A stretch of DNA of 13,294 nt from Bacilli bacterium (GTDB lineage Bacteria > Bacillota_I > Bacilli_A > ML615J-28 > CAG-698): positions 1-13,294 of the forward strand of contig JAEEJT010000086.1 in the NCBI GenBank assembly GCA_016282055.1, given 5' to 3'. Shown here piece by piece: positions 5,659 through 13,078 of this stretch (position 1 is its first letter; every line of letters starts with the position of its first letter). Under the pieces are notes generated by a model. That model was not told where the DNA came from, ran no database searches, and worked only from the letters and a program-made list of their open reading frames with translations. The position numbers and the translations under genes were made by a program.

Positions 5659-8580
5659 TTAACTCCTTTTAATATTTATATTTGTACCAAAAATATCATA
5701 CATTTTTCGAATAGCTTGATCACTTTCACTTACTTCATCTTCATTAGCAACCTTTAGACTTGGATCATTAATAGGAGATAATGTAGGGAAAGCAACACCA
5801 ACAGAATATTGATTTGAATACTCTTGACGTTTTTCAAACCATAATGTCTTAGGAATAGCAAAATAATTATAATCACTACCCAATAAATCATATAAAAGTT
5901 TTAATGAATTTCTCTTAAACTTTCTATTCATAACATTATTACAGTTTAAAGCCTTATCATAAATTAATACAAACTCATGATTACCAACAGCCTTAACTTC
6001 ACCTTCTTTAAGCATTTCAGCAACACCACGCTTTTCAAGAGGAGCAAGAGCATCAAGATGTCTCCATAAACTCATGATTCTTTCACGTTCTGTAGTATAT
6101 TCAGGATTTCTTGCATCATTCATAATACGTTCAAGAACCTTAACGTCATATCTTTCATATTCATCCAAATCAGAGTTTTCTTCAACTTCAACATTATTTA
6201 CATTATTTTCAATAACATTATTATTTATAGTATTAATATTTTCAAAGTTATTAAGAGGTTTAGAAACTTCTTTAACTTCTTTGCTTTCTTCAATAACAGG
6301 TTTAGCTTCTTGAATAACTTCTTTAACAACAGGTTTAACTTCTTCAATTACTTCATGTTTAACTTCGACATTTTCTTTCTTTGTTTCAACGAATAAATTT
6401 TCTTGTTGTTCATGTTGTTCAATTGCTAAATCACCAAAATCAACTCTTGTATTTTCTTTTAAGTCTTGAATCTTATTAACTGGCATAACTTGATCTTGCC
6501 AAATAGAAATCTGTTTATCATCAACTTTCTTCTTAGACTTCTTAACTGGTTCTCTAGTTAACATTCCACTCATTAATTTATAAACATTAGATTCAATCTT
6601 ATCTAATCTATCATCGACATTTAAATCAGTTTTACTACTAGTTTGTTTAACATTTTCAAGTTGTTCAACTCTTTGTAATAATTCATTATAGTTATTATTA
6701 GAATTAGTATTTGATGCATTAGATAATTTTGACTCTAAAGCATTAATTTTATCATCATAATTAGTATTATTTAAACTAGAAATCTTAGATTCAAGTTCAT
6801 TAATTTTATTATAAATATTAGCATCAATACTAACTTCGTTATTAGAATCATTAAAACTCTTGTTTGCTAATTCATTTTTTAATTCATTTAATTGATTATT
6901 TAATGAATTTAAAGTATTAGCTTTTTCTTCTAACAAATTAATTCTATCAAGTAATTCAGTATTAACTTCACCAGAATTACTAAATTGATATTCACTAATT
7001 TTATTCTCTAATAATTTTATTTTTTGATCTAAAGCTTCTTGATTTAAATCACTTGAATTAGATCCAATTTCTTTCTTAATAAACTCTTGAATTTCATTGA
7101 AATTAACTTCAGGTTTAATCTTTTTTGTAGACTCTTCAATCTTATCATTTAAATATGATTCATTAATTCCACCAAGAGATAAATTTTCAACTTGGTTTTT
7201 CATAGAATTTTGAAGCATTTTTAACAATTCAACATCTTCATTTAACTTTTCCGTCTTAGATTTTAATTGTTTTAAATCTTCATCATTTACACTACTAACA
7301 TTATTAGAGTTAGTATTGTTATTTAACTCTAGATATTTAACTCTTTCAATTAATTTAACAAGTTCTAATTTACTTAATTCAGTTAATAAATTATTAAACT
7401 TTTCTTCAAGTATTCTTAATCTTTTGCCATCAACGCTGCCATCAGAAGAACCAAAATCACCATTATTTAATTTTTCTTCAATAGCATTTAGTCTCTTGCC
7501 ATAATCTAAGTCATCAGATGAAGCATTAATCATCTTAATGATAGCAACTTCTAAATAAATATCAGGTGTATTAGAAAACTTAATCTTATTAGAAGCATTA
7601 CTTAAAACATCAATATTATAATAAACTTTATTAATATCAATTGTATTAGCAAAATCAATTAAATCTGGAGAATAATTGTTATTAAAGTTTGCTGTAATAA
7701 CAAGAATATCACGATAAAAGCATAACAAACAATTTAATATCTTATCAATAATTCTTCCAGCATCTTGAAATGCATGAATAATTTTAAGTGATTCACTAAC
7801 ATTTTTATTTTCAATATATTTTGCTAAGTTAATTAAATTTTCATTATCAATAGTACCTGTAACAGATGAAACAATCTTTTCAGTTATTATATCATCGCTA
7901 TATGAAATAGCTTGATCTAAATAACTTAAAGCATCTCTCATTCCACCATCACAAGATTTACTTATTTCAAGAAGAGCCTTCTCTTCATATTTAATGTTTT
8001 CTAAACTACAAACTTCTTTTAATTTTTCAAGAATTTCATTATTGGCTAATGATTTAAAATCATATCTTTGACATCTTGAAACAATTGTTGGTAAAACCTT
8101 ATGTGGTTCAGTAGTTGCTAAAATAAAAATAGCATGACTTGGTGGTTCCTCTAGGGTCTTTAACAATGCATTAAATGCACTTGTTGAAAGCATATGAACT
8201 TCATCAATTATATATATTTTATATCTAGCACCTGCTGGTAAAAACTTAACTTTATCTTTTAGTTCTCTAATTTCATCAACACCATTATTAGAAGCAGCAT
8301 CGATTTCAATTACATTTGGATTAATTCCATTAGTAATTTCTTCACAAGTTTGACAATTATTACAAGGTTCATTGTTAACTTGATTTGGACAATTCAAAGC
8401 CTTAGCGAAAATACGAGCAACACTAGTCTTACCAGTACCTCTAGGACCACAAAATAAATAAGCATGGCTTATCTTTTGATTAGCTATAGAATTTTGTAAT
8501 GTTTTAGTAACAATCTCTTGACCAACAACTTCAGAAAACTTTTGAGGTCTATATGTTCTATATAATGCCTTATATGCCAT
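5659..8580 (-). CDS. dnaX: DNA polymerase III subunit gamma/tau, extended form
   Basis: This is the clamp-loader ATPase and replisome organiser. The first 240 residues are canonical: RTYRPQKFSEVVGQ, Walker A GPRGTGKTS (45-53), zinc cysteines C64, C73, C76 and C79, Walker B YIIDEVHML (123-131), sensor 1 TTEP (156-159), arginine-finger SRC (168-170) and sensor 2 GGMRDALSYLDQ (212-223). The collar domain III ends at about 355. Residues 360-670 are a long predicted coiled coil with recurring INxLExK units. Then come a Lys-rich patch (678-685), a Glu/Val/Lys linker (733-772) and an Asn-rich stretch (780-797). A C-terminal domain (about 805-920, with W839 and W914) resembles tau domain V, which binds the polymerase alpha subunit. 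The length is 973 aa against 563 in B. subtilis and 643 in E. coli. I chose ATG 8580 (GGAGG ribosome binding site, start MAYKALYRTYRP) over a TTG at 8610. I saw no A-rich slippery site for a gamma frameshift. Confidence 0.96.
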   Translation of the reverse strand: MAYKALYRTYRPQKFSEVVGQEIVTKTLQNSIANQKISHAYLFCGPRGTGKTSVARIFAKALNCPNQVNNEPCNNCQTCEEITNGINPNVIEIDAASNNGVDEIRELKDKVKFLPAGARYKIYIIDEVHMLSTSAFNALLKTLEEPPSHAIFILATTEPHKVLPTIVSRCQRYDFKSLANNEILEKLKEVCSLENIKYEEKALLEISKSCDGGMRDALSYLDQAISYSDDIITEKIVSSVTGTIDNENLINLAKYIENKNVSESLKIIHAFQDAGRIIDKILNCLLCFYRDILVITANFNNNYSPDLIDFANTIDINKVYYNIDVLSNASNKIKFSNTPDIYLEVAIIKMINASSDDLDYGKRLNAIEEKLNNGDFGSSDGSVDGKRLRILEEKFNNLLTELSKLELVKLIERVKYLELNNNTNSNNVSSVNDEDLKQLKSKTEKLNEDVELLKMLQNSMKNQVENLSLGGINESYLNDKIEESTKKIKPEVNFNEIQEFIKKEIGSNSSDLNQEALDQKIKLLENKISEYQFSNSGEVNTELLDRINLLEEKANTLNSLNNQLNELKNELANKSFNDSNNEVSIDANIYNKINELESKISSLNNTNYDDKINALESKLSNASNTNSNNNYNELLQRVEQLENVKQTSSKTDLNVDDRLDKIESNVYKLMSGMLTREPVKKSKKKVDDKQISIWQDQVMPVNKIQDLKENTRVDFGDLAIEQHEQQENLFVETKKENVEVKHEVIEEVKPVVKEVIQEAKPVIEESKEVKEVSKPLNNFENINTINNNVIENNVNNVEVEENSDLDEYERYDVKVLERIMNDARNPEYTTERERIMSLWRHLDALAPLEKRGVAEMLKEGEVKAVGNHEFVLIYDKALNCNNVMNRKFKRNSLKLLYDLLGSDYNYFAIPKTLWFEKRQEYSNQYSVGVAFPTLSPINDPSLKVANEDEVSESDQAIRKMYDIFGTNINIKRS
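6573..7503 (-). repeat. Coiled-coil repeat segment inside dnaX
   Basis: Residues about 360-670 of DnaX hold imperfect repeats built on a heptad core of the form I/L-x-x-LE-x-K. The units are LNAIEEKLNN (364-373), LRILEEKFNN (388-397), IKLLENKISE (521-530), INLLEEKANT (547-556), INELESKISS (593-602), INALESKLSN (612-621), VEQLENV (638-644) and LDKIESNVYK (659-668). They are separated by Asn/Ser-rich spacers. The pattern suggests growth of the linker by internal duplication and divergence. It is not a DNA tandem repeat with identical copies. Confidence 0.7.
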
Positions 8581-8611
8581 GTTACTTTTCCTCCAAATAG
8601 TAATATACAAT

Positions 8612-8640
8612 ATAATATCATATTATTTGATTTTTTTAAA
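8612..8640 (-). promoter_or_regulatory. Probable promoter of dnaX-ybaB-recR
   Basis: On the minus strand, TTTAAA (8640-8635) lies 17 bases before TATTAT (8617-8612), with a TGA extension before the -10 box. The predicted start is near 8605, about 25 bases before the dnaX ATG. The match is moderate and the area is very AT-rich, so alternatives exist. It diverges from the asnS promoter about 50 bases away. Confidence 0.45.
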
Positions 8641-8691
8641 GAGTTTTAAAAAATAAAGTATATAAAATAAATCGAGAACATTTTTAAAATC

Positions 8692-8720
8692 TTTACAATT
8701 AGGTGAAATAATGCTATAAT
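8692..8720 (+). promoter_or_regulatory. Promoter of the asnS T-box leader
   Basis: TTTACA (8692-8697), a 17-base spacer, and TATAAT (8715-8720) preceded by TGC, an extended -10 element. Transcription would start near 8727, just ahead of the first T-box stem, which supports the assignment. Confidence 0.8.
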
Positions 8721-8726
8721 AAATAA

Positions 8727-8958
8727 AAAAAGCTATAAAGAGAAGAGTAAATTTAATATTGTATTCTAGAGACAAATGGTTTGGTGGAACATTTGATACA
8801 GATTATTTTGAAAAACGCCTCTTTGCTGTTGGAAGAAATTTAAGTAGAACCAACCGTCTTAGCTCCGTTAAAAGCTATTTGAGTGTGTATATTTATATAC
8901 AAATTAAGGTGGTACCGCGATAATTCGTCCTTAAAGATTTATTCTTTGAGGATTTTTT
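8727..8958 (+). ncRNA. Asparagine T-box riboswitch leader of asnS
   Basis: This leader senses uncharged tRNA-Asn and switches between termination and read-through into asnS. The base of stem I is AAAGAG (8737-8742) pairing with CTCTTT (8819-8824). The distal part has AGAGAC (8768-8773) and TTTGGTGGAAC (8780-8790), which resemble the AG-bulge and distal-loop elements. The specifier lies just before the closing arm: AAC at 8814-8816, an asparagine codon followed by a purine (G8817). A small hairpin at 8887-8900 (GTATA/TATAC) fits stem III. The T-box proper, AAGGTGGTACCGCG, is at 8906-8919; its TGGT bulge (8910-8913) would pair with the tRNA NCCA end. The arm CCTTAA (8929-8934) can pair with TTAAGG (8904-8909) as antiterminator or enter the terminator that follows. 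Specifier and downstream gene agree, so the call is firm. Confidence 0.95.
8928..8958 (+). terminator. Regulated terminator of the asnS T-box
   Basis: The stem TCCTTAAAGA (8928-8937) with TCTTTGAGGA (8943-8952), one G-T wobble, has a 5-base loop. It is followed by a T run from 8953. Its left arm is shared with the antiterminator, so the two folds exclude each other. Confidence 0.9.
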
Positions 8959-8978
8959 ATTTTAGTAAGGAGGTTAAT

Positions 8979-10367
8979 ATGAAGAGAACTAAAATCAAAG
9001 AATTATTTGATGCAAAAGAACAATACTCTGAAAAAGAAGTAACAATTTGTGGGTGGGTCAGAAATAATAGAAGCCAAGCACAATTTGGATTCATTAATGT
9101 AAATGATGGTTCTTATTTTGAATCTTTACAAGTTGTTTATGATTTAAATCTTAAAAACTTTGAAGAAGTTTCTAAATTTAGAGTTGGTGTTTCATTACTT
9201 GTTACAGGAGTAATTAAATTAACTCCAGAAATGAAACAACCATTAGAACTTCATGCAACAAAAGTTGAAATGTTAGGGGATTGTCCTGAAGAATATCCAA
9301 TTCAACCAAAAAGACATACTAGAGAATTCTTAAGAGAAGTTGCTCACTTAAGACCAAGAACAAATCTATTCTCAGCTGTCTTTAAAATTAGAAGTGTTGC
9401 CGCATATGCAATTCATACATATTTCCAAAGTCATGGATATGTATATGTTCATACTCCTTTAATCACTTGTGCTGATTGTGAAGGTTCTGATCAAATGTTC
9501 AAAATTACAACATTAAATATGAAAAACCTTCCATTAACAAAAGAAAAAGAAGTTGACTTTTCAAAAGATTTATTTGGAAAACAAGCATATATAACTGGAT
9601 CTGGTCAATTACATGGTGAAACATTCGCAATGGCATTTGGTGATATCTACACATTTGGACCAACATTTAGAACCGAAAACTCTAATACTAAAACACACGC
9701 AAATGAATTCTGGATGATTGAACCAGAAATGGCATTCTGTGATTTAGAAGGTTTAATGGATATTGAAGAAGAAATGTTAAAGTTTGTTGTAAAATATGTA
9801 CTCGATAATTGTAAAAAAGAAATTGAATTCTGTGATAAGTTTGTTGAAAATGGATTACTAGATAAACTTACTAAACTTACAACATCAAACTTTGTAAGGA
9901 TTTCACATGAAGAATGTATTGAGATTTTAAAGAAAGCAAATGTTAAATGGGAAGTACAACCTGAATTTGGTGAAGACATTGCTAAAGAACACGAAAAATA
10001 TATAACTGAATACTTTAATGGACCAGTATTTATTAAAGATTGGCCTAAAGATATTAAAGCTTATTATATGAAATTGAACCCTGATAATAAAACTGTTGCA
10101 GCAGTTGACCTAGAAGTTCCTCTTGCTGGAGAACTTATGGGTGGATCTCAAAGAGAAGAAAATCTAGATCTTTTATTAAAGAGAATGGAAGAACTTAACA
10201 TTGATAAAAAAGAAATTGAATGGTATCTTGATACAAGAAGATATGGTGGATGCGTTCATTCTGGTTTTGGACTTGGTTTTGAACGTTTAATTATGTATAT
10301 TACTGGTGTTGAAAATATTAGAGATGTAATTCCATTCCCAAGAACTCCTAAAAAATGTGACTTTTAG
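8979..10367 (+). CDS. asnS: Asparagine--tRNA ligase
   Basis: This enzyme charges tRNA-Asn with asparagine using ATP, in the cytoplasm. It is a class IIb aminoacyl-tRNA synthetase of 462 aa, normal length. An OB-fold anticodon-binding domain lies at about 18-100 (VTICGWVRNNR, FGFINVNDGS). The catalytic core follows: HLRPRTN at 123-129, motif 2 FGPTFRTENSNTKTHANEFW (226-245) with Arg231, and motif 3 GFGLGFERLIMYITG (429-443). The end IRDVIPFPRTPKKCDF is typical of AsnS, and EPEMAFCDL (248-256) separates it from AspS. The start ATG 8979 has AAGGAGG at 8967-8973; an in-frame ATG at 8883 lies inside the T-box leader and is rejected. Expression is controlled by the leader. A dedicated AsnS argues that this organism does not rely solely on the Asp-tRNA amidotransferase route. 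Confidence 0.98.
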   Translation: MKRTKIKELFDAKEQYSEKEVTICGWVRNNRSQAQFGFINVNDGSYFESLQVVYDLNLKNFEEVSKFRVGVSLLVTGVIKLTPEMKQPLELHATKVEMLGDCPEEYPIQPKRHTREFLREVAHLRPRTNLFSAVFKIRSVAAYAIHTYFQSHGYVYVHTPLITCADCEGSDQMFKITTLNMKNLPLTKEKEVDFSKDLFGKQAYITGSGQLHGETFAMAFGDIYTFGPTFRTENSNTKTHANEFWMIEPEMAFCDLEGLMDIEEEMLKFVVKYVLDNCKKEIEFCDKFVENGLLDKLTKLTTSNFVRISHEECIEILKKANVKWEVQPEFGEDIAKEHEKYITEYFNGPVFIKDWPKDIKAYYMKLNPDNKTVAAVDLEVPLAGELMGGSQREENLDLLLKRMEELNIDKKEIEWYLDTRRYGGCVHSGFGLGFERLIMYITGVENIRDVIPFPRTPKKCDF

Positions 10368-10377
10368 TATTAAATAC

Positions 10378-10406
10378 TGGACTAAACTCATAAACAATGA
10401 TAAAAT
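10378..10406 (+). promoter_or_regulatory. Possible promoter of the lipoprotein gene
   Basis: TGGACT (10378-10383) and TAAAAT (10401-10406) are 17 bases apart, matching consensus at 4 and 5 of 6 positions. It would give a start near 10412, only a few bases before the ribosome binding site, so the leader would be very short. No terminator separates asnS from the lipoprotein gene, and read-through from asnS is an alternative. Confidence 0.4.
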
Positions 10407-10425
10407 TATATCAAGGAGGACTTAA

Positions 10426-11340
10426 ATGAAAAAAATTTCAAAAATTTTATTACTTTTTCTTTTGGCATTTGTATTCGTTGGATGCAATAAAGATGTTGAA
10501 AAACAATATTCATTTGATAAAGACGTTAAATATACAAATGAAATAACAGATCAATCAGAGATGGTAAGAACTATCAATGATACTATGACTAAAGAAAAAT
10601 CTTTAGCTAAAGGTGAAGTTACTGTTACTATGGATGTTGCAAACGCTCAATCAACAAATGATTCTGATTTAGACTCATTAATGAGTTTTGGACCAGCAAA
10701 AGGAACTATCAATATTAAATTTGATTTTTCTGCTTTAAATGACGTTGAAGAAGAACCAACTACTGAACAAATCAACCAATTAAAATTAATCGTTGACGCA
10801 AACTTTGAAACAACTAATGATAATAAAACTTATAATAATACTATTAAAGTTTATTTAACTGATGGAATAGCTTATTTAGAAATGGAATCAACTGATCCAG
10901 AAGCTCAAATGACTGGTAAATATTATTTAGAAGTTGCTGCTATGTTACAATTAATTAATAATCCATACATGAAATCATTTATTGGTGAAATGGTTTCAGA
11001 TGAATTACCTGTAGATATTACAGATTTAGATGATGAATTTACACTTCAAGATTTAACTACACTTACTGAAGAATTTACAACATTTAAATTAGGATATGAC
11101 AAAAACAAAAACCTTGTATTAGATGCTAAAGGTACTGATGAAGGCGATACTATTGAACTAAGAGTTGTTTGTAAAGACAATCTTGTTAATTATGTTGCTG
11201 TTAAATCAGTTGGAACTAGTGGTAATAGCTTAATAACTTGCAAAGCAAATTATGAAGATGTTAGTTTCGATTTCCCAACATTTGATAAATCACAATATAC
11301 TGATTTAATTACAATGCTTAGCCGATTATTTAATCGTTAG
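10426..11340 (+). CDS. Uncharacterised lipoprotein
   Basis: This is a 304-aa secreted protein anchored by lipid. The signal peptide is MKKISKILLLFLLAFVFVGC, with lipobox FVGC and the modified cysteine at residue 20. The start has a strong AAGGAGG ribosome binding site. The mature part is acidic, lacks cysteines apart from Cys246 and Cys265, and alternates polar and hydrophobic residues as in extended beta sheet (GEVTVTMDVANA, GTINIKFDFSAL, NNTIKVYLTDGIAYLEM, TIELRVVCKDNLVNYVAV). That pattern, with YLTDGIAYLEM and KYYLEVAAMLQLI in the middle, recalls the LolA/LppX-like half-barrel lipoproteins that bind hydrophobic molecules. I offer this only as a fold guess. It is the last gene before the tandem terminators and may be monocistronic or follow asnS. 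Confidence 0.85.
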   Translation: MKKISKILLLFLLAFVFVGCNKDVEKQYSFDKDVKYTNEITDQSEMVRTINDTMTKEKSLAKGEVTVTMDVANAQSTNDSDLDSLMSFGPAKGTINIKFDFSALNDVEEEPTTEQINQLKLIVDANFETTNDNKTYNNTIKVYLTDGIAYLEMESTDPEAQMTGKYYLEVAAMLQLINNPYMKSFIGEMVSDELPVDITDLDDEFTLQDLTTLTEEFTTFKLGYDKNKNLVLDAKGTDEGDTIELRVVCKDNLVNYVAVKSVGTSGNSLITCKANYEDVSFDFPTFDKSQYTDLITMLSRLFNR

Positions 11341-11352
11341 GCTAAAAAAATT

Positions 11353-11384
11353 AGAAGGCTAGATTATCTAGCCTTCTTTTTTTT
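11353..11384. terminator. Bidirectional terminator between convergent genes
   Basis: A perfect 11-bp stem, AGAAGGCTAGA (11353-11363) with TCTAGCCTTCT (11367-11377), and a 3-base loop. On the plus strand it runs into eight Ts (11377-11384), ending the lipoprotein gene. On the minus strand it is followed by AA and seven Ts (11350-11344), so it can also end the ABC-2 permease transcript. Confidence 0.93.
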
Positions 11385-11412
11385 GACTAAGTTTTATACT
11401 TAGTCTTTTTTT
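11385..11412 (+). terminator. Second tandem terminator for the plus strand
   Basis: The stem GACTAAGT (11385-11392) with ACTTAGTC (11398-11405), loop 5 bases, is followed by seven Ts (11406-11412). It directly follows the first hairpin and acts as a backup on the plus strand only; the minus-strand flank is A-rich. Confidence 0.85.
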
Positions 11413-12142
11413 ATTTATTATCACTAATCATTTTCTTTTTGAAAACTATAATTGATATTATTAATACTGATAAAGTATATAAAACAAAAACAATTTTATT
11501 TTTTAAAGTAATAATTTCAAAATTATTATTTAAAACTGCTTTAACAATATTTAATGTACTTTCAAAAGGTAGTATTTCACAAACAAAAGCAAATCCTTTT
11601 CCAATTAAATCTTTAGAAAAATACATTCCACTTGTAAAGCAGACAAGTTGTACTATAACGCTACCTACTCCACCTGCTCCTTTTTCACTCACTAAACTAC
11701 CAATTAATATTCCAAAAGAAATAAATAATACAGAGACAATCATTGAAGCAATTATTGTTAAGAAAATACTTAAAGTTATCTTTAATCCAAGTAATATAGC
11801 AACAATAAAGAATAAAACATCTTGTATTAATATAATAGGTATTAAAGATATAATATAACCTAATATATAATCCCTTGACTTCATTGGTGATGTACCTAAT
11901 CTTATTAATAAAGAAGAACATCTATCTTTAGATACTAAAGTTGCTGTAAATAAAGTAATAAATGATAAACCAAATATAATAATAGATGGAGTAAAATTTT
12001 CAATTTTATATGCTTCTCCTGGTATATCTATTTGTTGGAAAATAAATAATAAGAATATTGGTAATGCTATTTCAAATACTAAGCTTAGTGGATCTCTTAT
12101 TAATTCCTTAAAGTTTCTTTTGGCAAAATTAAACATTCTCAT
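11411..12142 (-). CDS. ABC-2 type transporter permease
   Basis: This is a 243-aa membrane subunit of an ABC exporter. The N-terminus, FNFAKRNFKELIRDPLSLVFEIALPIFLL, is the typical ABC-2 opening: a basic amphipathic helix, then RDP before the first membrane helix. Further helices lie near 52-70, 97-120, 122-150, 158-177 and 216-235. The coupling-side segment STSPM-like (LIRLGTSPMKSRDYILGY, 79-96) matches the short loop that contacts the ATPase in this family. The stretch FTSGMYFSKDLI (169-180) and LPFEST (191-196) are also family-like. Its ATG overlaps the ATPase stop (ATGA), with GGAGG 9 bases ahead. An ATG two codons later is too far from this ribosome binding site. The substrate is unknown; related pairs export antibiotics, lipids or peptides. 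Confidence 0.9.
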   Translation of the reverse strand: MRMFNFAKRNFKELIRDPLSLVFEIALPIFLLFIFQQIDIPGEAYKIENFTPSIIIFGLSFITLFTATLVSKDRCSSLLIRLGTSPMKSRDYILGYIISLIPIILIQDVLFFIVAILLGLKITLSIFLTIIASMIVSVLFISFGILIGSLVSEKGAGGVGSVIVQLVCFTSGMYFSKDLIGKGFAFVCEILPFESTLNIVKAVLNNNFEIITLKNKIVFVLYTLSVLIISIIVFKKKMISDNK

Positions 12143-12864
12143 TGTAAATTACCTCCAGTAACAATAGAAACAAATGCATCTTCAAACTTAGATGAATTTG
12201 TTTTTTTCATTAATTCTTCACTAGTTCCAATATCTATTAAATTACCATTTGCCATAATTCCAATTCTATCAGACAAACTTTCAGCTTCTTCCATGTAATG
12301 AGTTGTTAAAATTATCGTTATTTTGCCTTTTAATTCCCCTATAATCTTCCAAAGTTCTTTTCTTGCAATTACATCTAAACCTAATGTTGGTTCGTCTAAA
12401 AACAAAATTTTAGGGTCGTTAATTAGACTAATTGCAATAGAAACCTTTCTTTGCCATCCTCCAGACAAAGTTTTAGTTCTTTTATGTAAAACTTCATCTA
12501 ATTTAAACAATCTAACCAAATCATTAATTTTTTTATCTTTATTTTTAATTTGATATACACCAGCCATAAACTCTAAATTTTCCTTAACAGTTAAATTAGG
12601 AGCAATAGCTGTTTCTTGTGGAGATACGTTTAAAAATTCTTTTATTTTAAGCATATCTTTATTCATATTCATGCCTTCAATAATAATTTCTCCACTAGTT
12701 GGTAAAATTAAACCAGACAACATTTTAATAGTAGTAGTTTTACCTGCTCCATTTGTTCCAAGCAAAGCAAACAACTCTCCGTCGTTAATCTCTAAATTAA
12801 CTCCATTAACTGCAATTTTATCTTTAAATTTCTTAATAAGATTTTTAGTTTCAATAGCTAACAT
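12139..12864 (-). CDS. ABC transporter ATP-binding protein (exporter type)
   Basis: This is a 241-aa cytoplasmic ATPase, partner of the adjoining ABC-2 permease. Walker A is GTNGAGKTT (36-44), with the Q-loop in SPQETAIAPNLTV (81-93). The signature is LSGGWQRKVSIA (133-144), with Trp where Gln or Met is more usual, as in several drug-exporter ATPases. Walker B is ILFLDEPTLGLD (153-164), and the switch histidine is His189 in LTTHYMEEAE. The short C-terminus ends soon after FEDAFVSIVTGG, the usual end of CcmA/NatA/DrrA-like ATPases. The gene begins 2 bases after the AbrB-type regulator's stop and ends in TGA overlapping the permease start. The three genes are therefore one operon, and the TGA stop shows that UGA is not read as Trp here. 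Confidence 0.95.
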   Translation of the reverse strand: MLAIETKNLIKKFKDKIAVNGVNLEINDGELFALLGTNGAGKTTTIKMLSGLILPTSGEIIIEGMNMNKDMLKIKEFLNVSPQETAIAPNLTVKENLEFMAGVYQIKNKDKKINDLVRLFKLDEVLHKRTKTLSGGWQRKVSIAISLINDPKILFLDEPTLGLDVIARKELWKIIGELKGKITIILTTHYMEEAESLSDRIGIMANGNLIDIGTSEELMKKTNSSKFEDAFVSIVTGGNLQ

Positions 12865-12866
12865 AA

Positions 12867-13064
12867 TTAATTACCTTTTGGCATCATACTTTCTATATTA
12901 TTTTCTAAAACATCAGATTTAACAATAGCCATACCTTTTGTAATATCACAAAGAATAATAACAGTATCTCCGGGATTAATACCAAACATTTCACGAGCTT
13001 CTTTAGGAATTACAATTTGTCCTTTTTCTCCAACTTTAGCAATTCCAACTAATTTATCTTTCAT
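12867..13064 (-). CDS. AbrB/SpoVT-type transcriptional regulator
   Basis: This is a 65-aa DNA-binding protein with one swapped-hairpin AbrB domain at about 5-50: IAKVGEKGQIVIPKEAREMFGINPGDTVIIL. The KGQIVIPKEAR core and the GINPGD turn are diagnostic. Such proteins bind DNA as dimers or tetramers. The remaining tail (VLENNIESMMPKGN) has no recognised domain. It starts at ATG 13064 with a GGAGG ribosome binding site, and is first in the operon with the ABC ATPase and permease. Compact AbrB-ATPase-permease sets are common in Firmicutes, and the regulator there is expected to control its own operon. The half-site cluster in the promoter supports autoregulation. An antitoxin role is unlikely since no toxin gene is adjacent. 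Confidence 0.93.
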   Translation of the reverse strand: MKDKLVGIAKVGEKGQIVIPKEAREMFGINPGDTVIILCDITKGMAIVKSDVLENNIESMMPKGN

Positions 13065-13078
13065 AAATACCTCCGTAA

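Noticed and set aside
6074..6313. Plus-strand open frame opposite dnaX
   Set aside because: It is antisense to the charged linker of dnaX, has no ribosome binding site or promoter, and its composition (Ser/Leu/Thr runs) is what the reverse of Glu/Lys/Asn codons gives.
6515..6550. Possible programmed frameshift site in dnaX giving a short gamma form
   Set aside because: The Lys-rich patch is coded with alternating AAG and AAA codons on the minus strand (CTAAGAAGAAAGTT). No A-AAA-AAG slippery heptamer is present there and no clear stimulatory hairpin follows.
6180..7503. DNA tandem repeat or CRISPR-like array in the AT-rich middle of dnaX
   Set aside because: The recurring TTATT/AATTC words come from Asn, Glu, Leu and Lys codons in one open frame. 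There are no exact direct repeats with regular spacing.
8883..8978. In-frame upstream extension of asnS starting MCIFIYKLRW
   Set aside because: It lies across the T-box core and terminator, and has no ribosome binding site. The ATG at 8979 has AAGGAGG at the right distance and gives the normal AsnS N-terminus.
9647..9979. Minus-strand open frame opposite asnS
   Set aside because: It overlaps the conserved catalytic domain of AsnS and has no ribosome binding site or recognisable protein; it is a chance frame.
11439..11858. Plus-strand open frame opposite the ABC-2 permease
   Set aside because: It is antisense to a recognisable permease; its Ile/Lys/Thr-rich content is the mirror of membrane helices, and there is no translation signal.
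12867..13064. AbrB-type protein as the antitoxin of a toxin-antitoxin pair
   Set aside because: The next gene downstream is an ABC ATPase and upstream is an IS end. No PIN, MazF-like or other toxin gene is adjacent.
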